This document shows positions 10,443-21,700 of a DNA stretch of 64,000 nucleotides, piece by piece. Position 1 is the stretch's first letter, and every line of letters starts with the position of its first letter. The notes under the pieces were generated by a model that worked only from the letters and a program-made list of their open reading frames with translations, did not search any database and was not told the origin of the DNA. Source of the stretch: Bugulina stolonifera (Eukaryota > Bryozoa > Gymnolaemata > Cheilostomatida > Bugulidae); contig OW285191.1 of the NCBI GenBank assembly GCA_935421135.1, positions 13,519,700 to 13,583,699 of the forward strand, written 5' to 3'. Made by a program: the position numbers and the translations under genes.

Positions 10443-10975
10443 CATTACTCTAACCCGTATTTTCCTTCGCTTCACCCTACTCCAGCCGACGGTCCGCCCG
10501 CGAGGGCCGCGACGGGTCGTTGGGGCGGGAGAGCGGGGGAGGGGCGGGGGATGGGCGGGGGGACGGCGGCGTGGGGCCACGGCTGGACTCGCAAACGAGA
10601 ACCGCAGCGAGGCGGAGGGCGAGGCGGAGGGGTTTGGGGTGGGGAGGGGCGGGGACGGGTGGAGGGAGGACGGGTGGGGTTCGCGGGGCGGGGGGGCGCG
10701 CGCGTACGCGCGCGCCCCCTCGCCCGAGCCGTGGGACCGGGCGAGGGGTTTGCTCTTTAGACTGGGTTCTACGGAACAGCCGATGAGGTTTTTGAAACCC
10801 CACCCGCGATCGGGGGGTAGGTTCTAGGGCTTTGCACATAGAGTGAGGTTTAGGGAAAGGGAGGGGGCGAGAGGACGGGTGGGGTGGTCGTCCGCCCGGG
10901 GAGTTTTTGGATCTAGGGCTAATAAGACGCGGAAATGACCGGGTGTCTGTGCAGATCTGCACTGACTATACTACT
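10443..10975. repeat. Right terminal inverted repeat, 533 bp
   Basis: Reverse complement of 1212-1754, shorter by a 10-bp unit. It ends CTATACTACT directly before the AATATT duplication. The very high identity of the two copies suggests recent insertion or correction by replication. Confidence 0.93.
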
Positions 10976-10981
10976 AATATT
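10976..10981. repeat. Target-site duplication, right copy (AATATT)
   Basis: Exact match to 1206-1211, directly bordering the right inverted repeat. Confidence 0.85.
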
Positions 10982-11094
10982 GGAAACATAAATAAGCTTA
11001 CATATTACACAACATATAAATAATTCATTCCAGAAATTGGTATTGGTATTGGCTGGTATTTGGTGTTGAAAATGATGGTGGTTGCCATGCAGTG

Positions 11095-11200
11095 TCGATG
11101 GGATGTGGTGGTGGCGACTGCACTTGTGGTGGTGGTGGCGACTGCACTTGTGGTGGTGGTGGCGACTACACTGGTGGTGGTGGTGGCGACTGCACTGGTG
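11095..11200. repeat. GGT-rich minisatellite at the 3' end of the MADF gene
   Basis: Units like GGCGACTGCACTTGTGGTGG are repeated about four times. On the minus strand the first units encode the SPPPPPV/QSPPPP tail of the MADF protein; the later ones lie past its stop. Confidence 0.8.
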
Positions 11201-12585
11201 GTGGTGGTGCTTGTTCAGTAGTTGGAGTGTAGCTGGTAGATGACTCCAACACCTCAGCCATTGTCATCATTAATCTGGCTTGAGCTCTTAGCCGAGTGTG
11301 GAGTGGCAACTGCCGCAGCTGTACAGCCAGCTGTTGTGCAAAATGGTAACTGTCATCATTGAGAACTGTTGTAGCAGCATCAATATTCCTCTGAATGGCA
11401 TTAAATTGTTGGTTAAAACTGATTTCGCTGCTGTCACTAGCCTGGCGTTTCCTGCCACGACGCTGGGTGGCCGAAGGTGGCGGAGTAGCAGAAGGTGGTG
11501 GAGTCGCGGAAGGTGGCCGAGTCGCAGAAAGTGGCTGAGGGACTGAGTGGCTGGAGGTGGCTGAAGTTGGTTCGGAGTCCTCCCTTGTAAGCGGTGAGGC
11601 AACTACCTGACTTGTAGAAGGTGAATTGGCTGGAGGCGGCGAGTCTACCATCAGCTCAAAGTTACTGGTGGTGCTGAAATAATAATAAAAATTTAATCAG
11701 TGAGAAATGTGTACACAAGACAACACATTTAGAATATAGTCATAGCTCATAGTTACACATAACAATGACACCTGCCTGTAAACGTCTTAGTGCTTACCTT
11801 CTCTTTTTGGTATAATCACCAAGCCATTGCATATTTTCCCAAAGGTGCCAAGCTATTGGGGCTCCATGTCCAGCTCCACTTCTCACATCACTCTGAGCTG
11901 CCCTGACCTTACTGTATGTATCCTTGATGTTTTTCCAACGCTTCTGAACCTCGGCAGCTGTAAATTATAGCAACACAAACCATTGAGTCTGTTTTAACAT
12001 GATCATACCCAAACCATATTTAATGAATTGTTCGGTTTTAACAAAAAATATGCAACAATAGGGCAACTTTCTCAAAAAGACTGTACAACAAGCTTGACTT
12101 TTACATATGATATGTGCAATGACATGATTAAAACATGCGAGTTTCGCATCAATCTGAGTTAATGTCTCACCAAAAACAATAGAATGTTGAGAAATCAACC
12201 AAGTATTTATATAACACTGCTGCAAAATACATCAAAGCCCCACCAATTTCAATTTGCTTTTAGAAAATAATTCGGCCTCGAGTGATGTTCAATTTTTGTA
12301 TTAAAATTAAAAATATATATTAAGTTTTCAAACGAAATAGTTACGTATATTTGAATTCGCATAAAAATTTAATTTTAATTTCGTAGCTGATCAACACATT
12401 GCAAATATAATATTACCACATTCGTCGGCATATCCCGCAGCTCTCATTTGTTCAGCGACGAGAGCAAAGCAATTCTGACGAACACCTTTAACATCCTTGT
12501 AGGCTTTCAGGTTAACATCATATATAGGAGGCTGCTGTCTAACAAGATTGATTATCAACTCATCTCTAGCGTAATTGTGAGCCAT
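11166..12585 (-). CDS. Harbinger accessory DNA-binding protein with a MADF domain
   Basis: Three exons: 12585-12417, 11957-11798 and 11673-11166, phases 1 and 2, 278 residues. The N-terminus (LINLVRQQPPIYDV, then QNCFALVAEQM) continues in exon 2 with EVQKRWKNIKDTYSKVR and WHLWENMQWLGDY, the Trp pattern of a MADF/Myb-SANT trihelix. The C-terminal half is low complexity (SATPPPSATPPPSAT, RRGRKRQ, a helical segment, PPPP tail) and could hold protein contacts and a nuclear signal. In Harbinger elements this partner binds the terminal repeats and helps the transposase enter the nucleus. It is on the strand opposite the transposase, as is common. No disabling change is visible. Confidence 0.82.
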
Positions 12586-12901
12586 GATGATGGAGAGCAG
12601 GTGAGTAAGTCAAATTTAAAATTAACAGCACAGTTGAGTTGATAGCAACTTGCAACTTGAGAGCACTCGTGAAGAAATGGAAAGGGAAGTGTGTTGCAAG
12701 TATTAATATGCGACTCGCTGTTGTTCACTCGACCAATCATGGTGAGCCACCGCCGCGGTGACCAGGTCAAAGTTCGCACTGTTGAAACGAGGCCACGCCC
12801 ACGGGCGGCGGCCGCGGCGGCGTGGTATGACGTAGCACTGTGGCACGTGCCACGCCGCCTGCCGCTCGCCGCGTGAAATAAACGGCAGTGTGAATGTCCC
12901 A
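12586..12901. other. Harbinger right end: MADF gene 5' flank and GC-rich subterminal inverted repeats
   Basis: Holds the upstream region of the MADF gene. A CpG-rich block at about 12790-12870 has self-complementary parts (GGCGGCGTGG pairing with CCACGCCGCC, and the palindrome GGCACGTGCC). The terminus GGCAGTGTGAATGTCCC ends at 12900. Confidence 0.65.
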
Positions 12902-12990
12902 TAACACAGGGTGTCCTATCTAGCCTTTATATTATATCTATGGTTACTGGAGACAAAACTAGATAATATTGTGTATATCTCATTGTTTAC

Positions 12991-13139
12991 CTGTGATCAG
13001 GAATGAGGGAATGGAAGACAATAGCCATAAAATGAATTGATGCCAGCACTGGTCCTAAGGCTACCATCCACAGCTGACTCCATTGGTATTTACTTAGAGC
13101 ACCCACTGAACTTAATATCCCATCTACTTTGGACGGCAT
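12991..13139 (-). CDS. First coding exon of an SLC22-like organic ion transporter
   Basis: ATG at 13139, donor GTAAAC directly after 12991, 49 full codons plus two nucleotides. The peptide begins MPSKVDGILSSVGALSKYQW, continues QLWMVALGPVLASIHFMAIV, and ends LIPDH at the splice. This fits the start of SLC22 carriers: a short cytoplasmic segment with a YQW/FQW motif, the first membrane helix, and the PDHR motif where the large extracellular loop begins. Remaining exons would lie to the left, beyond the Harbinger block and outside the window, so the mobile elements would sit in intron 1. The other possibility is an orphaned exon cut off by the insertion. Confidence 0.68.
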
Positions 13140-13880
13140 TTTAGTCACAGACAAAACAACAATCGAGAGAAGAGTTTACTAAGGGATGTTCTTGGGTTTA
13201 CAAGTTAGGACTAAATGATGGCTAGTATTCAGCTATTTCGTAATCATAAACATATAGGAGTCACTTCTGTAATGAATATTGTCAATTTATTTGCCTTCTG
13301 ACAAATGATTGGCTGCTGCCGAAGCAAATTAAAATGCCGATGTCAACCTAAGAAAATATTCACAGCACCTGACACCTGTTGTAAAATACAGGTGCTTTGT
13401 AATTAATTGAAGACATTGTTACAAATGATATTGGTTGCTGTAAGATAACATTATATACTGTACATGTAGAATGTAAATGTACTGTACGTAGCTATAATAG
13501 TTGCACATTTTATCTTCTTTTTTGGCTAGTCTGAATCAAAGTTTGCTATACTGCCAAATAATACCCAAATAATAATGTAAGAAAGATCCAACGATTAATG
13601 GCAAATCTTTGTCCTACAGCGTAGTTTAACCAGATCATAAATAAAATAATACACAGTAAGTCTCAGACGAGAGTTTTGGGATTTGCATAATAGATGATAG
13701 CCATTTCAAGCTATTGGGTGTACATGTAGCTGTGATTGTAATTCATTCTACATCTATGAATTTTTCTCCTGCGGACCGGGTTGTGTCACTTTTCGGTAAA
13801 TTCCACAGCTTATTATGATAGTGGAGAAATTAAGTAGATCCCGACTCACTGATGGTTGTCTGCTGCATCATTTATCTAAT
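13140..13880. other. Intergenic DNA between the SLC22-like exon and the ankyrin gene
   Basis: AT-rich. It should hold the 5' leader and promoter of the minus-strand SLC22-like gene and the 3' flank of the ankyrin gene. I see no convincing signal or ORF. Confidence 0.5.
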
Positions 13881-16800
13881 CTAAGATCCTGAGCTAACCA
13901 CACTAGACTGACTGTTTATAGAAGGCATCTTAGTTTGTGATTTCCTTTTATTCTGCAATGCTCTGTTGAGCATTGCTGCCGCCTTCTCAATCTGCTCACT
14001 CTCCTCACTGTCATCGTTATTTCTATCCTCATCTTCTTTTCTATCAGAAACATTTTTCCTAAACTTGAGTAGTTTAGCTTTAATACTTCCTTTCGGAGTT
14101 GTCTGATCGTCATCAAGCATGGAAACTGATGACTCACTTCCCAGTCTCCGCCCCTTAGTATTGCTCATTACACTCATCACAACTGACAATGTGCGACTGC
14201 CTTGTTTATCTGCAAATCAGTAACATTGAACAAATAATGAAATTTCCCAAAATGCATGTACTGGTGATTACATTTCAATATTAAGTGAATGGTGGTTAGG
14301 CTGACTACAGACTACCCTCTCTGCCTTTCTCTAGACACACTCTTTGTACCAGACTAATTCAGAACTGCATTTGCATGTTTTTACATGTGCAGTAAGTTCC
14401 TAGAAAATCTAGTCTGTGTTTGAATGTAGCTATCGATTCATGGGCACTCATAAGCTATTGATTATAATTGAAAGTTATCCTCTCTCAATTTCACGTCCTC
14501 TTCTGTGAAATTGGGAGAGGATAACTTCTAATTGTAATCAATAGCTTATTAGTGCCCATGTAATGCGTACAGTGTGTCACAAATTGGTACTTGCATACCT
14601 TTAGTCTGCTTTGGTGGAATATTTCCCATCAAGACTGGTTCCTCTACAGGTTCAACTTCTGGCCAGGTTGGTATAATAGTCTTCCTGTAAGACTCAGATA
14701 GCTGTTGTGAGCAGATATCGGCCAACTCTACCATAGAACCCCAGTAGCTCTCCTGTGCCTGGTGGATATATAAACAAATTTGGATAAGGTGGATAAGATT
14801 ATTTTATAAAAATCACAATACCTGGTAATTCGTTTCTCCTAATGAATGAACATTGTCCACCATTTGAGTTTTGAGGTTGATGAACTAAATGAATACACTT
14901 TTGTAAAAATTCTATTTTTCAGCTTTCACTACTACCTTACAGTATCCGAATCATATGACAGCAGTGTCTTGACAGGATTGACCAAGATGTATGCAAGTTT
15001 GCATATAATAGATAAATAATATTAATATTATCAATTCCACATACAGTGTATATTCATACCTTGCTATGCTTGGTGCCATTGGAGAAGGCATCATCACTTT
15101 GAGGACCTGACCTAGAGTGTGTCCACCCGTCCTCTCTCTTATGAACATCCAGAGTAATCTTGCTGTTTCTGGTTGACTGTCTCTGGCTGGCAGCACCTGA
15201 TGGACAGCTAAACATGCTGGTACTGCATCTATGGATCTTATTTATAGAATTCTTTGAATTCTTGTTCACTTCCTTCAGAGGGGCAGTCTTGGGCCTGACA
15301 GTGCACTTTATAGGAGCTATAACCAGTTAAGGATGGAGGAAATGTACAAGGCAGCATGACAGTTTTTAGTCATTTTTTAGTTACAAATTCAGCTTTCAAA
15401 GAAACCTAGCCTATGTTCTATGGGCTGGAGATGCTTCTGCATTGACTAAATAAGGATGCTGTAATATATTAAGTACAGCCTTAATTAAATGTAGCTCTAG
15501 AATGTATTACAAACAAACATAAGATCCAAGGCTATCTCTTTTTTATTACATAAGCAAATGTGAGAGTTTTCCTCTATTCACATGGTTTCACTCACCAAAT
15601 TGAGAAGAATATTGTGTGTAACTTTTGGAAGAATTTTTGCATAAAGATGCCGAGTTTTCTCTTGAGAAAGTTTCCAGCAGTTGGTTTACAGCTGGTCTGG
15701 TGACAACAGAAACCAAGTTCTCTTTCTCCACCTGAATAGACATACAGTGCCTACATGATTAAGTCAGTTAATCTTGATAGAGATAGCAAAACCAATATGG
15801 AGTTACCTTCTCTTTAATTAAAATATATGAATATTAGTATTTTCATGCAACGGCTTTTCATTTAAGACTCAACTACACGAGAGGCCGATTGTTTTTTTCA
15901 GCCAATGGAGTGCCGATTTAGATTAAATCGGTGAGCCGTTTACTCGGCTATGCATAGACCAGTATGTTGGTCTTTTCGGTCTCAAGAGCGCTGTTGTGAT
16001 TGGTTAATATTAGATATAATACAATATATACACTGCAATTTATTAGAAATTAGCTTTAGTTATTGGCTGAACATTAATCAAGGCCACTGGTGGATTGGTA
16101 CCGTGCATTGCCTATAGAACCATGAAAATGAACAACGGAGTTCTGTCGTACTTGAGCCTTTACACTATCTCAACACAAGGTGTTTGTTAAAAATGCTAGT
16201 TATCATAAATCTGGGTTATACCAGTAGTTTAATGGCATGTTGTACTGAGATATTTATAGCAATTTTTCTGCTTGTTTGTCCAGTTTAGCACACATGTAGA
16301 CTGCGCAGTGACAAGCTAAGTACGTATTCATAAATAAATAATAATTGTATTAAATTATTTAATATTGTTAGCTATAAGATATCACATGTGTCAGACTAGC
16401 ATGGAATATAAACTAGCTCATGAAAAATAAAGCTTGAAATTCAATAGCCTGGGTGTACTAATAGCAGGATGCTCAACCTATGTGCATTCTATCAAATTTC
16501 CACTGTATGTAATATGCATTCGAAAGCTAAATTGATTTTTGTCTACACTCAGAGCATAACTGCATGTATATGAACTAGTGCACAAGACATTCATGTTCAA
16601 TGTACATGTACATACAAGATACAACAATGTATTTACCTTTATATCCTCGTTGTGTTTATCGTAGACGGCTGTTGAAGGGTTGAGAATGCTTTCTGAGTCT
16701 GACCAATCAAAGTAGATGTGAAACCATTGGTCAACCGTCAGGAAGTAGAGACTGTCGTATATGACCTTTGACGTCTGAACGTTCTGGGCAATAAATCTAG

Positions 16801-18789
16801 CAACCTCTAACCTTCCGTTACTAGCAGCGATTAGTAACGGAGTGAAACCAAGTTTATTTCTCCTGTCAGTATTTACTTTGTACCTACATGATACATGTAT
16901 TATATAAAGCCTATACCTACTACAGTATAACAGAGTATTACTAAATATGTCTGTTTCTTCATGGCATAAACATTTCCATATTTTCTAAGATTGTTTTCAC
17001 ATGTATAAGGATATCGCATAACGATGCAGATGTATATATCCGATACATATTTAGATGCAGGTGTGTGGGTGGAGAGCACATGATTATGTACTCCCACATA
17101 CAGAGAGTGTGTTCTACATGTACAATGTAATTATACTGTGGACTTCCTGTTGTAGGTACTTCTATCAGAATTCTAAACTAATTGATATTCAGCCCAAGGC
17201 TGCTCGTAGTTATTTTAGATATACATGCAGTTTGTAAGTGTGATAGCAGCCTCTTGGGAGTCATTACATAATGAGTAGGCCTAGTTCACATCCGGGGGGG
17301 GGGGGGGGTCACAGTAAATGTTACTTCGTTGAATCAAAAGTATTTAACCTGACGTCAACAATAATAAACAATATGAAAAATCGGGCCAAGATGTGCGCAG
17401 GGTTATGACAATTATGTGCATCTATTACAACAATTTGTTACTGGTGATGTTTTAACTGCATTGAAGAAATACCTTCCTCGTAAATCAGCCTATCTCTTGC
17501 TATTGGTTAGATTATATTTTGAGGCTATACATACAATAGTCAGAATGAGCTGCCAATATAACACTACTACCAGGTTGCACCTTAGTCTACAACATCAGAT
17601 AATACGTGAATATTAATATAATTTGTCTCTACCATACTTGACACAGTTGTGTAGGTTAGTTTGTGGGCTATTACTTAAAATACTCAGCTATTCTACTGGT
17701 AACTGCACTTCATAGTACCTGATAAGTTGAGGGAGTAAAAGGCTGACTAGAGTGGTTTCTTTGTGTGAGGCAGCGTAGTGCAATGGTGTGTTACCATACA
17801 TATCCGTCACGTTAACAGGACAATCTGGTATCTGTCTCAGAAGGAGCCGTGCCAGTTCTGGAATGTTTCTCTGTGAACACAAATTTCAGTTTTAAAATAA
17901 TTCATACTTACATGATAGTAGCATTCTGACAATGTTAGGAACAAAATGTATATTGGTTCAAAAATAGAGTTTATGCTTGGTAAAAACGCTACAAAACATC
18001 ATATAGATTGTTTGATACTCACCTTGCAAGCAATATGCAGGGGAGACAATCCCTCCTCATCCTCTACATCAGTAATTGCTCCATTAGCTAGTAGAACCTT
18101 CATCAGCTTAGCAGCAATCTAAATAACAATTAGGAATATGTTTTCAAATCTTCATGTTGTGTAAATATGGTCAGTCTCCACACAAATGCCAAAAATCCCC
18201 TCCTTGCAGTCTGTATCAAATATAAAACTGAATTTTGGAGTTGCAAGTATGCAAGCTGCCAGAGGTATTCCAACTTTGGATTTGTCAGATTTGTCCTTGA
18301 CTCAGAAAGAATGCTAAATTTCTGAATATCTTATACTTTTAATTTCTTCACAATATGAAGGAGGCTAAAACCTGTACATTTATTATCTTATTTATAGAGT
18401 ACTTGTATATCATCCATATTATATCCTGTATGTTGTCTATAGTATACCTGTATGTCGTCTATAATATACCTGTATGCTGTCTATAATATACCTGTATGTT
18501 GTTTATAATATACCTGTGTGTTGTCTATAATATACCTGTATGTTGTCTATGATATACCTGTGTGTTGTCTGTAATATACCTATGTGTTGTCTATAATATA
18601 CCTGTATGTTGTCTATGATATACCTGTATGTTGTCTATAATATACCTGTATGTTGTCTATGGTACTGCAGATCTTCACAAGGGGAGTGTTCAGTTTCTCA
18701 TCCAGTTCATTCAGATTACTCTTTAGGTTGACGAGGTAAATAAACTGGTGGTACCTCTTTTCATTCAGACAGTTGTGTAGAGATCCCAT
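13881..18789 (-). CDS. Ankyrin-repeat protein, nine coding exons, about 527 residues
   Basis: Exons (5' to 3'): 18789-18646, 18118-18023, 17870-17719, 16883-16637, 15731-15596, 15316-15060, 14884-14822, 14758-14599, 14209-13881. Every junction keeps frame. The N-terminal ~190 residues hold ankyrin repeats: NTPLVKICS, then KLMKVLLANGA with LSPLHIACK, then DMYGNTPLHYAASH, then KLGFTPLLIAASNGRLEVAR. A linker with a YFDWSDSE segment follows. The C-terminal half is polar and Ser/Lys-rich (STSMFSCPSGAAS; a DEDRNNDDSEESEQ acidic stretch; KSQTKM) with no known domain. It is probably a cytoplasmic scaffold; I cannot name an orthologue. No signal peptide or membrane segment is seen. Confidence 0.85.
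14439..14560. repeat. Hairpin-forming inverted repeat, arms about 55 bp
   Basis: CATGGGCACTCATAAGCTAT is mirrored by ATAGCTTATTAGTGCCCATG, and the match continues inward to a ~10-bp loop GTCCTCTTCT. A fold-back MITE or structured intronic RNA, inside intron 8 of the ankyrin gene. Confidence 0.9.
15866..16163. mobile_element. MITE-like dispersed repeat, copy 1 (inverted relative to the other two)
   Basis: Shares blocks with 31310-31578 and 55630-55935, here reverse-complemented: ATTAATCAAGGCCACTGGTGG, GTTATTGGCTG, AGCGCTGTTGTGATTGGTTA, CGGCTATGCATAG. Ends GACTCAACTACACGAGAG and CGTACTTGAGCC are roughly inverted. It lies in intron 4 of the ankyrin gene. Confidence 0.7.
17297..17308. repeat. 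Homopolymer G run
   Basis: An uninterrupted G tract of about 12 in an AT-rich intron; a likely assembly-error spot. A similar tract lies at about 48487-48499. Confidence 0.8.
18425..18662. repeat. 22-bp minisatellite carrying the splice donor of ankyrin exon 1
   Basis: About 11 copies of a unit like CTGTATGTTGTCTATAATAT+AC. On the minus strand each unit contains CAG|GTATAT, identical to the donor used at 18646, so the array seems to have grown from the exon-intron border. Because 22 is not a multiple of three, use of neighbouring donors would shift the frame. Confidence 0.92.
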
Positions 18790-21700
18790 GGCTGTCTCTA
18801 TTCAATCAGAAACCTAGAAACACAATCATGTACATGTTAGCAAGTTATAGTAACAGTAATACTAACTAATGGTAACATACACTAGACATATAGACTTGGT
18901 TTAATATGCAGGAATCTGTACCAAAATTCAAAGCGATGCGAAATATTGCCGTATCCTGCTACATTTTTAGCCAGGGTTATGAAGTTTGACCAATTCTAAT
19001 GAGGTAAAGCTTAGGAAGAGCTGAAACTATAGCTAAAAATTACTATTTTATTATAATACCGCACACTTTACCATATTATACAATAATTACATATTTCTGT
19101 AAATTTTCTAACTATCCAAGCAGAGTCAAAAACATTCACTGACTTCCTGCTACTTATTGACAAAGTGACTGATCACAAAAATCTTAGACAAATAATATTT
19201 AAAAGCAAATAATATAAATGTTAAACATGTGTACAAAGAATCTTGACTAAACTTACCTTTGGGCTCTGGTGTGTAAGTAAACATACACTGTGAGAGAGAG
19301 AATCCCGCACACCAGTAAGACAAAGTACAAATAACATGCGTAATAATATATGAAGACGAAATGTAAACATTGTCCTTAGAAACAATACATACATGAGCAG
19401 CGCAGTTCTAAGACAGCGTTGATACACTGTAGTGGATGGTAGACAATGACAATAGCAAACGATATAATCAATATAGCTTTCAATAGGCAGTTTTTCTTCA
19501 TTAGTGATTTCCAAAGTGATATTATTATAGAGATAATACCCGGTCAGTGCACACAAGTCGTTTCAAGGTGATACATTCAAAATATAATTAGATAAGTGAT
19601 GGATTTTGATTGAATCGTTTATTGTATTTCAGACCTGGAAACCACCTAGGGAGTCTGCACTGGATAAAAGAAAAACATTTAATTATTAGATTTGTGGGCA
19701 ATCATTTGTGACAACACATTGTACAATGCATATTACACCTGCCAATAAACACTGTCCATTTCTTTTTGTATTATAACCAGTTGCAGTGATGCTGAAACTT
19801 TGAATAAGTCAAATCTTATACGATGTTGGAATAGAAGAGTTGATCAGGCCAATGTAGTGCTATGGTTTATTTTCCTCCATTTCACTCATTATAAACAAAC
19901 CTATTTACTCCAACTTTACTTTGTCAGACGTCTTTTTAAAACTGGCTGATAAAAGTTAAATTTTATTAATTAGGTCAGTTATTGTTAATCTAAAAACTGG
20001 TGCAGTTTTTTATCTTTACATAGAAAGCTAATATTATACACAATCACCAGGTAAGTAGAGATGGTAAATGTTTTCAAATAAAATATTTCTATTGGATAAA
20101 TAAATAATAAATTCACCCTTAGATGTAGTCCAGCTTTTCTATTCCCCTCCACATCTACACACATTTACAGCAGACTCTCTCAGAATGTGTGAGTAAGTGT
20201 ATGATAGCATCAAATATGGATTAAATGCAAATGTTGTAGAATCTTTGTATTAGAGATAGTAAACAAACAAATGGGTTTATTTTATTTTTAGACCTAATCT
20301 TCTTATGATAAAGTCACCAGCTAGTTACACAAATATTGATTTTACACAACAATGGAGAATGGATTTAATTAACAAGGGTATCTATTACCATGTCACGACT
20401 TGTTAAGTGGTGATAAGTGTTTAATTTAAATTAGCTTACATAACAACTAGAGGTAATTACAACATTATAAGTGTGCATAATAAATAATTGTGTGTCTTCA
20501 CATAGTGGCTTGTTGTAGAGGTGCATTCATAGCTCACAACCAAGAAACCAAATTGAATGTTAACATAATATTGTAATGGTTTTTGGGGGGTTGTGCTGTC
20601 GTCCTAAGATGACTCCCTTGTCCAAAATGAAGAACCTATGGGTGGTGCTAGGCCTTCTCATTACATGAAAGATCAACAGGTACTAGTAGTCAAATAACTA
20701 CTCAAAACGACCCATATGGTCCCGAGTCGATGCTTTTTCACTATACTGAGAAAGAGAGTGATCCGACTTAGTAGGCAGTTCGGGTTACAAGGTCGAAGAC
20801 CTTGACAACTAGAATGACCTACCTACGAAGTGAAAGTCTCTGTATATAAGTATGCCTTTATTGAGATCCAAGCATGAACTGAGACAACTAATATAAAAAC
20901 AATGTGCTTTATTTAGTATAAGGCCGACGTAGTGTCGTAAAAAGACGACATAGTTTCGTCCGGAAATTGCGCAACAATATGGCGGCCGAAAGCACGATGG
21001 CCGACCCAAAATGGGTCGAGTTTGACAAAAGATGCTTAGAATCATCTAATTCATGTACAAAATCAATATCAGGCAATTCTGAGAAGTCGGGCCTCTTTAC
21101 ATGGGTATAAAAAGGACATAATTACTCAGTAATGCACATTATAAGTATATAAGTGTTACGTAATTACAAATGTATTGTCAAAACATGCATAACCATGTAG
21201 GTATGAGTTAATAGGTGACTAAGTGCAGAATGTCAGAGACTAGACAAGTAGAGCTGTGGCAACTACTAGGCACTTAATGTGATATAAGGCCCATCAGGCG
21301 AGCTGAGGTCGTATAGGCAAAAGTCCTGACCATTAAAATATTGGACATGGCTATAAGCTAAGCTAATCCTGTTCATAAGATTATTTTGAAGTTGTGCACT
21401 CTTTGTGACAGCAATCGGTCGTCCCTTTAAAATCACAGGAGCAGATTGACTGAACTACGTTAGAATATACATTGGATGCAAAGTTTAATGCTGATTCTGA
21501 CTTTTTTAATTTTCATTATTTGACCAATAGATTTAATATTCAACCATGAGTCATCAGATATAACATTCAACCATGAGCCATCTGATATAATATTCAACCA
21601 TGAGTCATCAGGTATAATATTTAACCATGAGTCAACTCATTTGCTGAGCTGGTCTATTCCTTTGATCCATAGCAATAAGGCCATAGAAGTTTTACATATA

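Larger units (their letters stand above)
1212..10975. mobile_element. Complete 9764-bp Polinton-like element with only two recognisable genes, inserted in the Harbinger
   Basis: Sequence shows near-identical ~540-bp terminal inverted repeats starting AGTAGTATAG, an exact 6-bp AATATT duplication, a family-B DNA polymerase with viral/Polinton-type motifs, and a divergent gene with two OB-like modules. Between the genes lies an ~820-bp palindrome of 31-bp units. Family knowledge: Polintons/Mavericks have 6-bp duplications, long inverted repeats beginning AG and PolB, but are usually 15-20 kb and also encode a retroviral-type integrase, packaging ATPase, Ulp1-like protease and capsid proteins. 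I find none of those on either strand. Inference: either a deletion derivative moved in trans by a full Polinton, or a separate lineage of compact self-replicating elements. Base composition (GC-rich termini, near 50% GC genes) contrasts with the AT-rich host. Confidence 0.85.
1..12901. mobile_element. PIF/Harbinger DNA transposon, split by a nested element; left end outside the window
   Basis: Two parts of one element flank the insertion at 1212-10975. The left part (1-1205) holds the end of a Harbinger-type DDE transposase. The right part (10982-12901) holds a MADF-type DNA-binding gene on the opposite strand. Autonomous Harbingers are known to carry this pair: a nuclease and a Myb/MADF-like partner. 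The right terminus reads (outside to inside, minus strand) GGGACATTCACACTGCC, and a TAA next to it at about 12902-12904 could be the 3-bp target duplication usual in this superfamily. The left terminus and its duplication lie outside the window, so the ends cannot be compared. Confidence 0.8.

Noticed and set aside
1212..10975. Retroviral-type integrase, packaging ATPase, Ulp1-like protease or capsid gene
   Set aside because: Looked for in all open frames by motif and not seen; a divergent or multi-exon version cannot be excluded by eye.
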